Both the position numbers and the translations under genes were made by a program. The notes under the pieces were generated by a model that saw only the letters and a program-made list of their open reading frames with translations, was not told the origin of the DNA and made no database searches. Of a stretch of 64,000 bases of DNA, positions 43,330 through 56,248 are shown piece by piece. This stretch comes from Megalobrama amblycephala (lineage: Eukaryota > Chordata > Actinopteri > Cypriniformes > Xenocyprididae), in the NCBI RefSeq assembly GCF_018812025.1, contig NC_063044.1, forward strand, positions 40,449,243-40,513,242. The letters run 5' to 3'. How positions within the stretch are numbered: position 1 is the stretch's first letter; each line of letters starts with the position of its first letter.

Positions 43330-45820
43330 TGATTTTCTTGATTACTTTATATAATCACACAATTATCTTTCTTCGTCAATCATTTTCATTAAATATTTGT
43401 ATTTTTTAATCTTTTTTCTTTCTGATAATATAGCACAATTCTGTCTTTTTCTCTGATAATATTCTCGTAACACCGGGAATGCACTGTAAATTCTTGCTGA
43501 AATTGTATATTTGGCCGGGAACATGAGTGATATTCTTGTGATGGAACTCAGCTCCACTCAACACTGCTCACATACTCTAAACCAGGTGTTAAATGTGCTA
43601 AAACAGCACTGTGCCTTGAGACTTTTGAGCCACTGTCAGTTTTTTTCAGCACAAACACCTTGTTTCTGCTGTATGTTGCACTCACCACAGATTTTGTGGC
43701 TGGTGACATTAATTGTTAGTCTTCTTTTTAAAAAGAAAAAAAGAGAGAGAGAAAAAGATCAATGGAGTGATGCATTCATGTATTTATCAAGAGTGGAACA
43801 ACTTTAATATTCAAGGCCTGGAGGAGTCTTTTGAGATAACACACTAATCATGACTCTGTAAAGTTATATGAAAGTGTTTAAATGAGACTTTAATCAAATA
43901 TGCTTATGATTCTGTCAATGGAGTTCTGACGCAGTGATAAGCAACAGGAGTAAAGTTTTAAAGCAGTTGCGGATCGAGGCTGCGTAGCATTCAAAAGTGG
44001 TGTGTTGGAGCCTCTCATATAGGTTAATGGATTGCATTTTTCAGTCAAGAGAAAAGTCTATTCACAGATAAGGCATTTTTAATGATTTCAACCCCCGAAC
44101 CCTATTAGCATAGGCTTTACATACAACTTATGAAATCCAATTATCAAAGTAGAAGTATATAATTTGCACATTTTCTCTATAATTAGTGTGTTCTGAAATA
44201 GGCTCTAAGTGATGGGCTCTGTCTCTGGAGTGAGGAGGTTAAAGACCTTTCAGCACTACCGCTGATTTCAATCTATATATGTGATTTTCATCTCTGCCAA
44301 AGTGGATTTAGCACCTTCTTTCTCATTGCAGGACTTTACGCCGTCTTCCCCGTGTCTCCCAGGACACATTTAAACTATTCCCCTAAATCGATTTATTAGA
44401 AATTCTAACCCTTGAAATTTTTGATGAGGTTCAGTCAATTATTCATTCATAGTGGTGGTCTCTGTCTCCATTTCAAGGTCATGAATGTTTGCTGGACAAA
44501 TGAACCTCAACACAATAGGGAATGTCATACACTCAAGTATTTCCATTTCACAGCTGATTTCCTCAGACCTCTCGGAGAGATTGCCAGCTTGTTCACCCCC
44601 AACTATCCTCTGCGTTTTTTTGAGGGGGAGTCAAAACTGCAGCCATTTCGGATGGTGAATTTGTACTGCTCAATATTGTCTTCTCATTAAGACCAGTAAT
44701 TTGGCAGCACACACCCGCCAGTGCTTCAGTACTTCCACTCTCACGTTTCCCCCTTGGAGGCCTTTTGCTCTCAAGCAATTGTATGTAATTTTCCAATGAT
44801 CAACATAGTAATCACACAAATAGGCGTGATCTATGAGGAGATCTATATGCCTTGTTGAGGCTGCCTTGTTGTCCTCGGCAAGGGAAATGGAGTGAGAGCT
44901 GCCCCCCGCGCAGACCGAGGAGCTTGTTTTCACTCAGCAGGGGTGGTGGCTCCTTGCCGCGGAGGGGAATTTTTCTACAGTCAGTGGGGGTGTTGTTGAA
45001 GTGCAATTACTGGCGAACAGAAGCTTCGACTACCTGCTCCCCAGGTAGCTGCTCACAAGCCGAGAGATAGGAGCTTAGCCTTGCTCTAATCAAACTCCAT
45101 ACAGTTGTACAGTAGTTGAGAAACGAGGAAATTGTTCTTCACTTCTATTTCTGACATACGTCTGGCGTTTAAAAAAAAAACAACAAAAGGCTTTTTGTGG
45201 CTTTTAGAAGCTGCTTTTGTTGAGGATGTTGAGCAAACGGCTCATCCGTTGAGCTGAATGGGGAGAGCGGTGATTTTATGTAGAACATCTTAAAAGACAC
45301 TCAAGTCTCTGAAGACTTGTCTCCTGACGGCGAATAAATGACTCTCGTATCTCACGCACCTGGTAAAAGGAGCGTTCCAACAGAGAGGGCGACGTGGCAT
45401 GTGTGAAGTTGTATTAAGAATGGCAGCCGGCAGTTGCTGGTGACAAGAGAGGCTTGTTGAGGGCAAAATAAACAGCTGGTTGTGTGAAGAGGGGAAAAAA
45501 AGACAGGGAAAAGTGTCTCAGTTGAAGTCTATGTGTAGGAAAACACCGGAATTATGTAACCGAGGATGGACTCGTGGCATGACCGGTGTCTGAATCTTAC
45601 ATGATGTTGTTATGTCTGTCAACCATGACTGTCAGGGGACAACAGATCTGCTTTGAGTCTAATGCCTTCTGACAATTTTGCTACATCTCTTCATTTGCTC
45701 TGGTGCTGAGCATATGTCAGCTGTCCCACAGCACCACTGGACAAGAACACTTGTTGGGGGTGTTTTTCATTTAGAACCATGAAAAATTAAAGATTAAAGA
45801 ATCTCTACAGAAGGTTCATT
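43330..45820. other. Repeat-poor noncoding DNA
   Basis: About 2.5 kb with no transposon that I recognise, in contrast to the flanks. Frames up to 98 codons have no known domain. A 7-bp hairpin CTACCTG/CAGGTAG lies at 45030-45048. The higher complexity suggests functional noncoding DNA or unrecognised exons; neither can be shown here. Confidence 0.35.
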
Positions 45821-45831
45821 GAGTTAGAGTG

Positions 45832-46039
45832 AAGGAAGGAAGGAAGGAAGGAAGGAAGGAAGGAAAAGAGATAGAGAGAGATGGATAGATAGACGGATGG
45901 ATGGATGGATGGATGGATGGATGGATGGATGGATGGATGGATGGATGGATGGATGGATGAATAGACGTATGTATATATGGATGGATAGGCTGATAGATGG
46001 ATAGATGGATGGATAGGCTGATAGATGGATGGGTAAATG

Positions 46040-46118
<79 letters not shown>

Positions 46119-46232
46119 GGGTAGATAGATGGTAGATAGATGGGTAGATGGATAGACATATTGATGGATAGATGGATAAACAGATAGATGGATGAATAAA
46201 TATATGGATGGGTAGATGGATAGATAGATAGA
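45832..46232 (+). repeat. Compound tetranucleotide microsatellite (GGAA, GGAT, GATA)
   Basis: GGAA at 45832-45864, GGAT/GATG at 45886-45958, then mixed GATA and GGAT, with a long GATA block at 46036-46118. The 111-codon minus frame across it (SIYLSIYL type) is a by-product of the repeat. Confidence 0.97.
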
Positions 46233-46382
46233 TAATTGGCTAACTACTTTTTGAGTTATTTTATTGAACTTATCACAACAATAATCACACTAAATGCTAA
46301 ACTGTCCTCTTCCGTGTGAGTGATAAGTCCAATACATTTTAGCAAATTTGTTCATTCAGATTGGATGGTTCAAACCAATACG

Positions 46383-46875
46383 CCTATATAGGTCATTTGT
46401 CACTTCCCTGAAATACGACCCTTATCGTTTGCTGAAGTTGCGGCCTTATCGACAACAGGACACTTTCATTTTAATGCATTGTACCCTTTTATCTGTGTCA
46501 TATTTCATGTTTCACATGGCTCAACAGGCAGAGCGTTGCAATATACAACAATATACAATCATGTGATTGTGGGTTCGATCCCAGGGAATGCATGTGCTCA
46601 TAAAGTGTATATGCACTATAAATCACTAGGGTTGGGGTAGGTGTAGTCGTTAATAAAAAAATTAGTTTTGCTAAATGGAAATAGGACAAATGGTGTAAAA
46701 AGTCCACACATTGCATTTACCTGTAAATGAACACGCATTTTGATTGGTAACGGCATTTCATGACGACAGACGTAACACAACACTGTAATTATTTTTACGC
46801 CAGCTAGAGGGCGGATGACTTTAAAACGTAAATATAGGTTGTAATAAGGTGGTTGAAAAATGACCTATAGGGTCG
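46383..46875. mobile_element. Candidate TIR element holding a SINE
   Basis: CCTATATAGGTCATTT near 46383 is mirrored by AAATGACCTATAGGG near 46858-46872, and inward TTTGTCACTTCC is roughly mirrored by GGTGGTTGAAAAA. A tRNA-derived SINE sits in the middle. It has no coding frame. Boundaries are uncertain because the tips are short. Confidence 0.5.
46517..46720 (+). repeat. tRNA-derived SINE
   Basis: A-box-like TGGCTCAACAGG (46517-46528) and B-box GGTTCGATCCC (46572-46582) at near-tRNA spacing, followed by CAGGGAATGCATGTGCTCAT and a SINE body to about 46720. Between the boxes CAATATACAA is duplicated. It is not a tRNA gene, because the 5' and 3' acceptor strands do not pair. Confidence 0.75.
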
Positions 46876-46879
46876 TTTT

Positions 46880-48766
46880 TTTTCTTCTTCTTTTTCTTAT
46901 TCATCTTTGTTTTTTTGTTTGTTTTGTTTTCTAGCATTTTTATAATGGATTTGAATAGTTTAAGATGAAAACATTTAAGATGGGACAAGTGTAAAACAAT
47001 AAAATCTATACATAAGTCATTTTAAGGAAGCCACAAAATAAATTATGATGGCATGGTAAAAGTTTCTAAGACATTTCAATGTGACCTTCATATACAGTAA
47101 CAAAAAGTTTGTTTTAATCTGTTTTATTAAGTTTTGGTGTGTTTTGGTGTGTTCCTTGACTGAAATTAAGAGTGGCGTAGCTGTTCACAGTATCTTCAAA
47201 TAGACAGATTTTTACTTTGTACAAAGCTAAAATTAGCTCTACGTTCTTCCTTGATTCTTGCATGATAAGATTTCTGAAATAATAAATAAAAACCTATGGA
47301 AGAGTGAGTCATGTAAAGTGAGTAGGGTTGACTGAACAAGTTAGATTAGCCACAGGGGAAAACTCACAAAATACCTCCAGCCGAAGGAGGTCATTGAAGA
47401 ATTTGCAAACCATGGTGTAAGACTGATGATCCTCTGTCCTGGGTGCAGCCACTGTGAAGGGACCTGACAGTGCATTAATATCTACATGGCTCGGATCTGT
47501 TCTTGTGAGAGGCTGAGAGCACAGGCGTGGGTGGAGCGGAGACTGGGCGGACTGCTGGGTATGACTGAGCAATGTGGGGACAGGAGTGGGCAAAACTTCA
47601 GAAGCTCCAGAAGTAATGATTTGTTGCCATCGTCTTGTGAGGGCAGCTCTGGTCTGGTTTTCTTTTTAACAGAATAAAGAAGAGAAAACAAACTTGAGCA
47701 GAATTGAAGGTGCAGGGGGTTTACAGGTTTTACAGCATAACACAAATTTGAAGATCATTACAGTTAATCCCCTTGATTTACTGTATTCTTATACAGTGGT
47801 AGCAAAGACTACAAAAATGTACTACTACATACATTTTTAATTGTATATACAAGTATACGTTTTTTGATGTATGTAAATAAAAGAATAAGATTCTGACTTG
47901 TACTTTTCGTACAGTTATTGTTATAATTACTTATGAAAATGTATGTATTCACTTAGAATGTTCTCAGAGTTTTGAACCGCACTGTATATGAAACCAGATG
48001 CTGTATGGAATATGAAAGGTTTATTTTAGTCACACCGCATACAAACTCACCCTCAGGGTTGTCAAGTTTCTTTAGTTTCTGCTTCACCTTTGTACATGTA
48101 GTAGGAGGTGAGCTGCTGTACGACAGATTGTACACCTTATGCATGGAGGGGAAAAAAAATTGTTTTGGATTTGGTGATACAGGAAGACCTTGTATACATT
48201 TCACAAATACTGTTTATTTGTGGTCCCTTTCTAAGAGTTTTTAATGGGACCGCATGAGGGGAAAGCACCACTTTGAGTAAGTTTTGCCTCATCTGGTTAA
48301 ACAGCACGGCAATTAACTAATGCACGTCTGGATGAGGTGAGACACTGATGTGTAGAAGCCCGATTAATTGTGATTCACAGCAGCCCGGCGCTGCTTAAAT
48401 CTTTGAATCTGAAGGTTTTAAAGCCAGTAAACGGAGTAGATGCACCCTGAGGCTGTAGATCACAGGTGGTTGATTTGGAGGGTTGATAAGGTACCTCATC
48501 ACACTTGATGGCAAAGCAAGCGTAAAATGAACTGTGCACCCGGTGTCACAAAGGCATTTCAGAGAGGCAGTCATGCGCATTGGCGTTTCTCTCCTTTTTA
48601 TCTGTAAACTCGCAAGATTTTACAGCCTGAGCTCTAAGAAGAATTGTGATGGTGAGGATGAGACAGTTTGATCTTGAAGTATCAATACCTACAATATTGA
48701 TGTTGTGAGAGGGGCACATAAAAAAACAAACATGAAAATTAATGTGTATCATGAGCTTCAGTGCTG
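46880..48766. other. Noncoding stretch
   Basis: No gene or recognised repeat. Frames up to 94 codons on both strands (47309-47745) have no known domain. Confidence 0.3.

Positions 48767-48771
<5 letters not shown>

Positions 48772-48831
<60 letters not shown>
48772..48831 (+). repeat. (AT)n microsatellite
   Basis: About 30 AT units, uninterrupted. Confidence 0.97.
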
Positions 48832-48835
<4 letters not shown>

Positions 48836-48897
48836 TACTTTATTTTTATAGATTATAAACCTAATGTTTTATAATAGTTGTTAATAAATATCTGCTG

Positions 48898-49057
48898 AAA
48901 CCAGTATTAAACCAGCATATGCTAGTTTGCTGGTCTTAGCTGGTCTCCCAGTCTGGTCATATTGGTCTGGTTTTGACTGGTTTTATACGGATTTGGGACA
49001 CTTTTCAGCTCGCCCAGCTAAACTAGCTAAGATCAGCAAACCATGTTTGTTTGTTTT
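48898..49057. repeat. CTGGT-rich dispersed repeat
   Basis: Repeated CTGGT-type words (TTTGCTGGTCTTAGCTGGTC, AGTCTGGTCATATTGGTCTG) and a mirrored right part (CAGCTAAACTAGCTAAGATC, AGCAAACCATG). This is a known type of fish repeat whose halves form a foldback. Confidence 0.6.
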
Positions 49058-49114
49058 TTATAGCAAGGATCATAAACAGACAGTCCGATAAATTGCATTT
49101 AGACCTGTTAAATG

Positions 49115-49246
49115 TTATTATTATATTATATTATATTATATTATATTATATTATATTATATTATATTATATTATATTATATTATATTATATTATATTATA
49201 TTATATTATATTATATTATATTATATTATATTATATTATATTATAT
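49115..49246 (+). repeat. (TATTA)n minisatellite-like array
   Basis: About 26 units of a five-base repeat. Open frames through it (YYIILYYI type) are artefacts. Confidence 0.97.
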
Positions 49247-49249
49247 TTT

Positions 49250-50371
49250 TTAGTTATAATTATGTTGCTAAATGTCTACAATTGCCTTTTTTATTCTATT
49301 AAGTACAACAAACTTTAATAGAAATATCAGCATTGGTATCAGTATATGCAATATTGTACTTGGTATCTGAACAGTGATCAGCTTGAATCATTTTTTTAAA
49401 GGAAACATAAAACCTTTACAGCCCACACACCCTCTTGTAGGAACAAAGTGCTTCTCCAAAGGTCTAATAAAGCACAGATTTTCCTGGGTAAGTTGAGTCG
49501 AGGAGGTTACTGATTAGTTAAATGCCTTCTGGATGTGTTACCTTAAACACAGTCTTGAGGGCTAGAGATGGGGCTGATTGAAATGAACAACACACTCAGC
49601 AAGGGGATTTATCCTCCTCCTCCCTATCTATATCATTTCCCACCTCTCTCATATTCTCCATCTAAATCTCCAGTAAGACAGTGAAACTTTGAGCTATCTG
49701 ATGACACTTTTATCAGTTCACTTTTTGATCCCTTAAGGTTTATTTTGGAGAGGATTCACAGGCACTCTGCCTTCCATTTCACCAACAGCCGCTAGAAATT
49801 GCTCATGTACGATCACATCTCAGGGACGGAGATTTCCTGATTGCCCAAACTAAGTGGCTCATTCCAAGAACATGAGATTGTATCACAATGGAGAAAAAAG
49901 TGGCAAATTCAATTCTAAAGTTATTAATCCTCAGATTTCCATTTTTACAGCACAGCTCAGGGAGAGAAACATTTGGCTCTATTTACCTGTCAGGAATATC
50001 AGAAAGTACAAATATCACTGTCGTATGTGAACAGAAACGACCATACACTGAAAAAGAGCCGCTTCATTCATCTAGTTGCTACTGTAAATAGGCAGTGCCG
50101 TTAACTGATTTGTCAAGCACATAAATGAACATCCTTGTGGTAGTTACCAATAATTTTCAAAACTGTAAATAAAGCAAAAGGGTATTGGAGTATGTTTTAC
50201 AAGAACATATGTTTAAGTCTTTCTATTTCAAAATTTCATATCTAATTCAATGTGTTACTTGCCACTTTTTGGTCATTATTTGTGAAATTTACCAGCAATT
50301 TTTGAGTTAAAATTGTTTTTACATCTTTTTTTTTTTGGCAAATTATTAGCAATTTATGTTTTTTTTTAACT
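49250..50371. other. Noncoding stretch
   Basis: No recognised repeat; short T-runs near 50325 and 50360. Confidence 0.3.
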
Positions 50372-52115
50372 TTAAAGGGGTTGTTCAATGCGATTTCACT
50401 TTTTTAACTTTAGTTAGTGTGTAATGTTGCTGCTTGAGCATAAATAGTATCTGCAAAGTTACAGCGCTGAAAGTTCAATGCAAACGGAGATATTGTCTTT
50501 TAAAGGTATGGCAGTTTAATGCCTACAATTATGACCAGTTTGGACTACAACGAGCTTCTTCCCGGGTTAGTGACGTCATAAACCCTGCAAAACACGCCCC
50601 CGGGAACACACAACAAAGTGGCCGACGCCATGTCATGCAGCATAATGAAAGAGGAAGAGTTGTGTACACCGGACGCGAGCAACGCATCAAAAGATAATAT
50701 AACACATTATAATCTGTCATATTTTCTACACTGGATGCGTCATGGAAGACAGCTTCCAGAATCTACACGAGTTCAATGCTGGATTTGCACAAAGACTATT
50801 ACTGAACGATGGAGCAGTTCCCACTTTAAAAGCAGAAGCTGCTGTTTATTGGCTTCAAACTGTAAGTACGTTTTATTGTTTGTAACAATAATAAATGTCT
50901 TTTAAACGTATAGTTCTGTTGCTGTTTTTTGGTTGCATCAAGGACATATACAAAGAGCAACTCATTATTGCTTCGCTAGCCAGTTAGCTGTATTATAGTG
51001 CATACTTCTCCAACAAACACCAACAAACTTCTATGTTCATAGACAAACAGTTGTTCATGCTATAAATGAAACGCTACCTTTACAAAAATGCTACTACTCA
51101 GTCATGTATTCGGCTACAGTAAAGCTTTAATCAGGATAAAACTGTATATTGAAAGCTAACAAACAGCAGTGACAGCATCTAAACACTTTGACACAAATAC
51201 TAAAAGAAATACCATTCTTAAACGTCCTTTAAAAGCCACGATTGCTGTTCATCTGGGTCTGATTCGGGCTCAATTTGATACAGCAATATAATCAAATTGA
51301 GCATACAATATAACCGAAGCCCACATAACCAGTAACAAATGGTAAGGGGCGTGGCGTTTCCGGACGCTTCAGCGAATCACGATGGCTCTGGATCAAAGAC
51401 TATAGAATAACACAAGACGTGTCACTCGTATTGTTTTGAATGGGAGAAAGTGTAACGCGCAATATGGCGGATTAAGTCCCGCCTTCTAAATAAGAGCCAA
51501 TCGCTGACTGGTAAAGTCATTGCATCACTGCAGCAGCCGTTAGAAGCACCGGTTTCTATAGAAACAGTCAGACGCGCGCGTCTGAAACATGGCAGAAGAG
51601 ACGCGCATTTAGGTCTGCGCATGCGCATTAGCTTGATCCAGCCAAAAAAATGGTTTTTTTTGTCATGATTCGATCGTTTGGATAAAACATTTATAAGACA
51701 GCTGTTGTCAGATTTCATTGGTGATTTCAAATATGAAATGTAATCATAAGGTTGGTGAACAGTTTTGGAGAATTTGATGTTTCCCCATTCAAAGAGATAG
51801 GGCATGATGCCTGAGAGGCATTTCAAAGATGGCCGCCGAGTGAAATGACTTGTCTTAAAGGGACTTTGCTCTGGATCTATGCTCTGGATACACTGGGCCC
51901 GCTAACCAATCTGAGCACATTGTGTATTTCGAAGGGAGTGGCTTCATAGAAGCAGGAAGTCAAACGAGCCGTTCATATGACAGTGGAAACAGGTGTAGAA
52001 TAAAGCTAAAATATATGAAAAATACAGCGTTTTCAAAAAAACGAAGCATTAAGACATGTTAAACTGCACCCCAAAAACACAATCAAGCCTAGAAAAAAAA
52101 CATTGAACCCTTTAA
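50372..52115. mobile_element. Large TTAA-flanked element with nested insertion
   Basis: A 1.74-kb unit bounded by TTAA at 50372-50375 and 52112-52115, with tips AGGGGTTGTTCAATG and CATTGAACCC, inverted with a small indel. The left part contains CCCGGGTTAGTGACGTCATA and ACACGCCCCCGGGAAC. A second element interrupts it at about 51395-51867. The longest frame (95 codons, 50618-50905) reads NLSYFLHWMRHGRQLPE and could be a transposase remnant or chance; I do not recognise it. Confidence 0.75.
51395..51867. mobile_element. Element nested in the TTAA unit, 10-bp direct repeat
   Basis: Flanked by the direct repeat GCTCTGGATC (51385-51394 and 51868-51877). Near the ends, TTTTGAATGGGAGAAA is mirrored by TTTCCCCATTCAAA. 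It contains GCGCAATATGGCGG and GAAACATGGCAGAAGAGACG. A third GCTCTGGAT at 51881 makes the exact target duplication uncertain. It has no known domain; the 134-codon minus frame (51422-51826) is unrecognised. Confidence 0.55.
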
Positions 52116-54063
52116 AATAAATTCACGTTTGAGTTATGACTGTGTATCATTTGTGCTGTATGTCAAAGCATGAAATTCTCTTCAAATAATGTTAACCACA
52201 GCCCTTAATTTACACATAAATTGAAATCAATATTCTAAAAACCATAGGAAAAAAGAATCCCTTGGCTTGAAAATGCTAATTTTGCCAGAAAGACTGAAAG
52301 TGAATATGAATATTAACTTTTTTTGTTGTTGTTGTTGTTTTTTTCTGATTGGAATAATATCCTTTGGCGTACATAATTCTTGCCAAAATAGTCAGATCCT
52401 GCCAGAGAACATCAGCAGGGGCAAGGAGCCCACATCTGGTCTGCAGGACGGAACCAAAACTGGTAGCGATGGGTGATGCAAACATGAAGTGACAAATGAC
52501 AGATGTTAAAGACCTTTAAAGCAGAAGCTGCATTGAGAATAAATTAATAAATGAACAAATGAACCAATAATTTATGCAACACTTGCTACTTTGAGACTTC
52601 CTGACAGAACTACCACTAACACTACCATTTCTCTTTGTTTTAACACTACAAACTGAATAGATCTTTTGTGTCACTGTACTGCAGCAATGCTTCTTCACTT
52701 TTATAGTCCAAGCCAGTAGGTCATGAATATCAATATTAACATAAGAGAAAGGAGCGATAGCAAGTTGCAAAAGAGTGCTCTCTCTCTATCTCTCGGTCTC
52801 TCTCTAAGCTCCCGGCTCACAAAATATGTTCTCATAAGCACTTTTATGCAGAATACGATTTGTATCAAGCAGGAGAAAGCAGACTGACAAACAACCGCTT
52901 TCAAGTCTACAGTACAAACCCCCAACTCCATCGCCTCCAACTGTGTGTCTGGGAAATGATGAGGAATGGCTTCTTCCTTCGACAATGCCTTAATTTCCCC
53001 TTTTATCCTCTGCTGATGTGAGCAGATCTCAAGAGCAAGTGGTTCTGAGACAATTTAAAAGCAGCTGGCACCCAACAAGGCCTCTTGCAAGCTAAATGAG
53101 CTCATATATGCCCCTACTGTAGATAATATTTTGGAGATGGACCACTCATTAGTCTTTATTGTTCTTTCCACTCCAAAGGAGTAGATTGCATTCAGCTGGA
53201 AACCTCGGGTTGCATCCTCACGGTCTGAATGACTGGGAGAGACGAATAACGGTATTTACCATGTAAATAGCTCCTCTGTTGATTCAGTATGACTTGGCTT
53301 TAAATGCAGATTCATTCATGCTTTTATTCTATAGCATACCCATCTATGAAAATTGAGACCTATTCATAATGAATCAGAGTTATTACTTTTCACTTGGGGC
53401 CCACATATGTATTATTCAGTGAGAGCTTTCTGATATGGGGCTGTGTGGATTGATGCAGTATATCCTGAAAGCATATCCTCTATTCTCTTACTTTTGTCTA
53501 CAGTGTCTCATTACCATGTCAGTTCATGCAGCTGTGTGTGGTATTGCATTGGAGTGCATTACTAAAGAGTTCTATTTGCATGATAAAACAAGCTCGCTGA
53601 TGACATGATGTAGATATGGTAATTACACCTTTATAAGCACGAGACCCTAGTCTTACAAATGTCTGAATGTAATAATAGAGCTCGTGGATGTATTTTCAGG
53701 ATTGTGGATGCTTTGGCTCTGGATCCCACTTCATTGTATTCAACTGTCGAATGCAGTCAACTGAGAAAGACAAAAAACATATGAATGCGGCTAGGGATGA
53801 GGAAAAAAACTCAAAAACTCAAAAAAGTTTCAAAATCAACTTGGACCAAAATGGAAAGGAGTAGTCATTTACATAAGACACATTTTTGCTAAACAGGGAA
53901 TTGGAAAAAAATACAGGGGTCTGGATTTTTTTAAAAAAATAAATGGACTAACGTTTTGTTTTAACTAGTATGCTTTAAAACACTTGCTAAAGCAGCCAAA
54001 TATATTCATCTGATTGTGTATGGTTGTAGTGGCAGTTACTTAAAAAAAAATATATATAAATGC
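52116..54063. other. Repeat-poor noncoding DNA
   Basis: No recognised transposon from 52130 to 53780 apart from TTG- and CTCT-rich tracts (52325 and 52775-52805). Frames up to 94 codons have no domain. 52880-53780 has the look of conserved noncoding DNA, not testable here. Confidence 0.35.
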
Positions 54064-54605
54064 CCATATTAGGGCTGCGCGATTTATCGCATTAAACTCG
54101 CATGTGATTTGGCAAATGCTGTAATTATTTAATGCACATCTTGTCAGAGCTGTACTGCTCTGTGATCAGTAGTAAATGCTTTTCCATCTGAAAGCCAGAG
54201 GGTGCTCTCGCGCAGTAACTCCAAATATGCCCTGCCGCAGAAGTAGATAACACATCATATCGCTGTAGCTGAATAAACAGAAGATTTAAACGCTTTGATT
54301 AATTAAACATGACTAATAAACACACAACTTCTTTATTCTATGTAAGAAGCCACATCATCTCACAGAAGGATGCTCAACTGTCGTTATGAAGTGAGTTTGG
54401 AGTAAAAACATGTTATTAAATGTTGTCTTTAGATGTTAATAAATGCTTCTCATGTCTGGAAAGATGTTTGACGCGTGTTGCTTTTTCAAATGTACATTAT
54501 AAGCCACTCAAACTCGCAGCGCTTTCAGATGGATTAGCATTTGTATGCCATACTTCACTGACAAGCTGCGCATAAAAAAGTAATCACAGCCTTTGCTGTT
54601 GCCGT
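54064..54605 (-). mobile_element. AGGGCTGC-ended repeat, copy E2
   Basis: Begins ATTAGGGCTGCGCGATTTAT. The interior (AAGCCACATCATCTCACAGA, GGATGCTCAACTGTCG) is the reverse of copy E1 at 28715-29345. As both copies start with the AGGGCTGC tip but have opposite interiors, the tips must be inverted repeats of each other. Its other end is lost where family A sequence begins. Confidence 0.7.
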
Positions 54606-54960
54606 TATGTTTTTGAAAGAAGTCTCGTTTGCTCATCAAGGCTGCATTAAGTAACTATTATTACTGTTTAAAATAACTGTCTTCTAAATTAATATATTTT
54701 AAAATCCAATTTATTACTGTGATGGCAAAGATTAATTTTCAGCAGCCATTACTCCAGTCTTTAGTGTCACATGATCCATCAGAATTCAATCTAATATGAT
54801 GATTATCTGATCAAGAAACATTTCTTATTATTATCAATGTTGAAAACTTTTTGGAATTTTTTTGTGAAAACTGTGATGCATTCTATTCTTTGATAATTAG
54901 AACATTCAAAAGAACCACATTTATTTGAAAAAGATATATTAATTTCTTTAAAAAAAAACT
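54606..54960 (+). repeat. Family A repeat copy 6
   Basis: TTTTTGAAAGAAGTCTCGTT, GCTCATCAAGGCTGCATTAA, TACTGTGATGGCAAAGATTA and CACATGATCCATCAGAATTC follow the family order. The right tip is lost in an A-rich run. Confidence 0.8.
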
Positions 54961-55618
54961 AACAAACAAAAAAAAAATCTTAATAAGATTCAAAATTGAC
55001 CTCAGTAATCAACCAGGTTGTTGTTGGCTGACAAGTCGGCAATATTCTTTTTCATGTTGACAGGAACACATTTCAAACTCACAAATAACAATATCTTGAA
55101 ATAAGATGAAAATATGTGTCTATAAACTTCATAGTGCACCATTCCATTCAATAGTCTTTGTGTTATTTGAAAGCATCTCTTGCCTCGGGTGAATGAAACA
55201 AACATTCTCTGATCATTAACAATGACCATCAGAAGTAGCCTGGGCTTCTCAGACAGCCTGATTGAACGACATGCACATAGAGCAGCCACTGGCTGATGCA
55301 TCAATACGGTGGCTGACTGAGGGCAAATTAAACAGCGCAGCAATCATCAAATGGCTCCTTCAGGGCCAAATCAAGATGGTGATTGCAGGCCTGTATAGAT
55401 TATCTCAAACATGGGCAGAGCAATAACATACCCATACTTGCTCATTAGAATTTGTGGATTGTGCTCACCAAGCCATTGCATTGTGTCTGATTAGGAGACT
55501 GAATCCAAAATTCAGGAACATTTACTACATCTGCTCTTGTCTGTCCTGTCTGTAAGTATCGAGAGTTTTAAACAGGAGGATTGCAAAACCATTTGCTGAA
55601 TGTTGCTTGCAAGTGTTA
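54961..55618. other. Noncoding stretch
   Basis: No recognised repeat. A 113-codon minus frame (55002-55343) has no domain I know. Confidence 0.3.
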
Positions 55619-56248
55619 CACTATATGGATAATAGTATTGGGACACACCTCTTAATTCTTGAATTCTAGTGTTTCCAGACCCATTGCCACAGAAGAGCTC
55701 AGTGAATTCAAGAGTAATACTTTAATAGGATGCCACCTTTGCAATAAATCAGTTTGTGAAATTTCATCCCTGCCAGATATTCCATGGTCATCTATAAGTG
55801 GTAGTATTGGAAAGTGGAAGCGCTTATGAACAGCAGTAACTCAGCCATGAAGTAAAGTTACCAAGTTCTAAGGCACATGGTGGGTAAAAGTCACCAATGC
55901 TCTGCTGATTCCATAGCTGAAGAGTTCTAAACTTCCACTGGATTAAATATCAGCTCAAAAATTGTGTGGTGGGAGCTTCATGGAATGGGTTTCCATGACC
56001 GAGCAGCTGCAAGCCTCACATCACCAAGCACATGCCAAGCGTCCGATGAAGTGGTGTGAAGCATACCACCACTGGACTCCACGGGAGCAGTAGAAATGTG
56101 TTCTATGGAGTGTCAAATCACACTTCTCTGTTTGGCAGTCTGATGGGCGAGTATTGGTTTGGTGGATGCCAGGAGAACATTACATGCCTGACAGCATTGT
56201 GCCAAATGTAAAGTTTGGTGGAGGAGGGATAATTGTATGAGGCTGTTT

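Noticed and set aside
45824..46159. 111-codon minus frame of SIYLSIYL type
   Set aside because: It is a translation of the tetranucleotide array.
46517..46590. tRNA gene
   Set aside because: A- and B-box words are present, but acceptor strands do not pair and a SINE body follows.
49051..49318. YYIILYYI frames
   Set aside because: Translation of the (TATTA)n array.
51422..51826. 134-codon minus frame as a gene
   Set aside because: Falls within a nested repeat element and has no recognised domain or start context.
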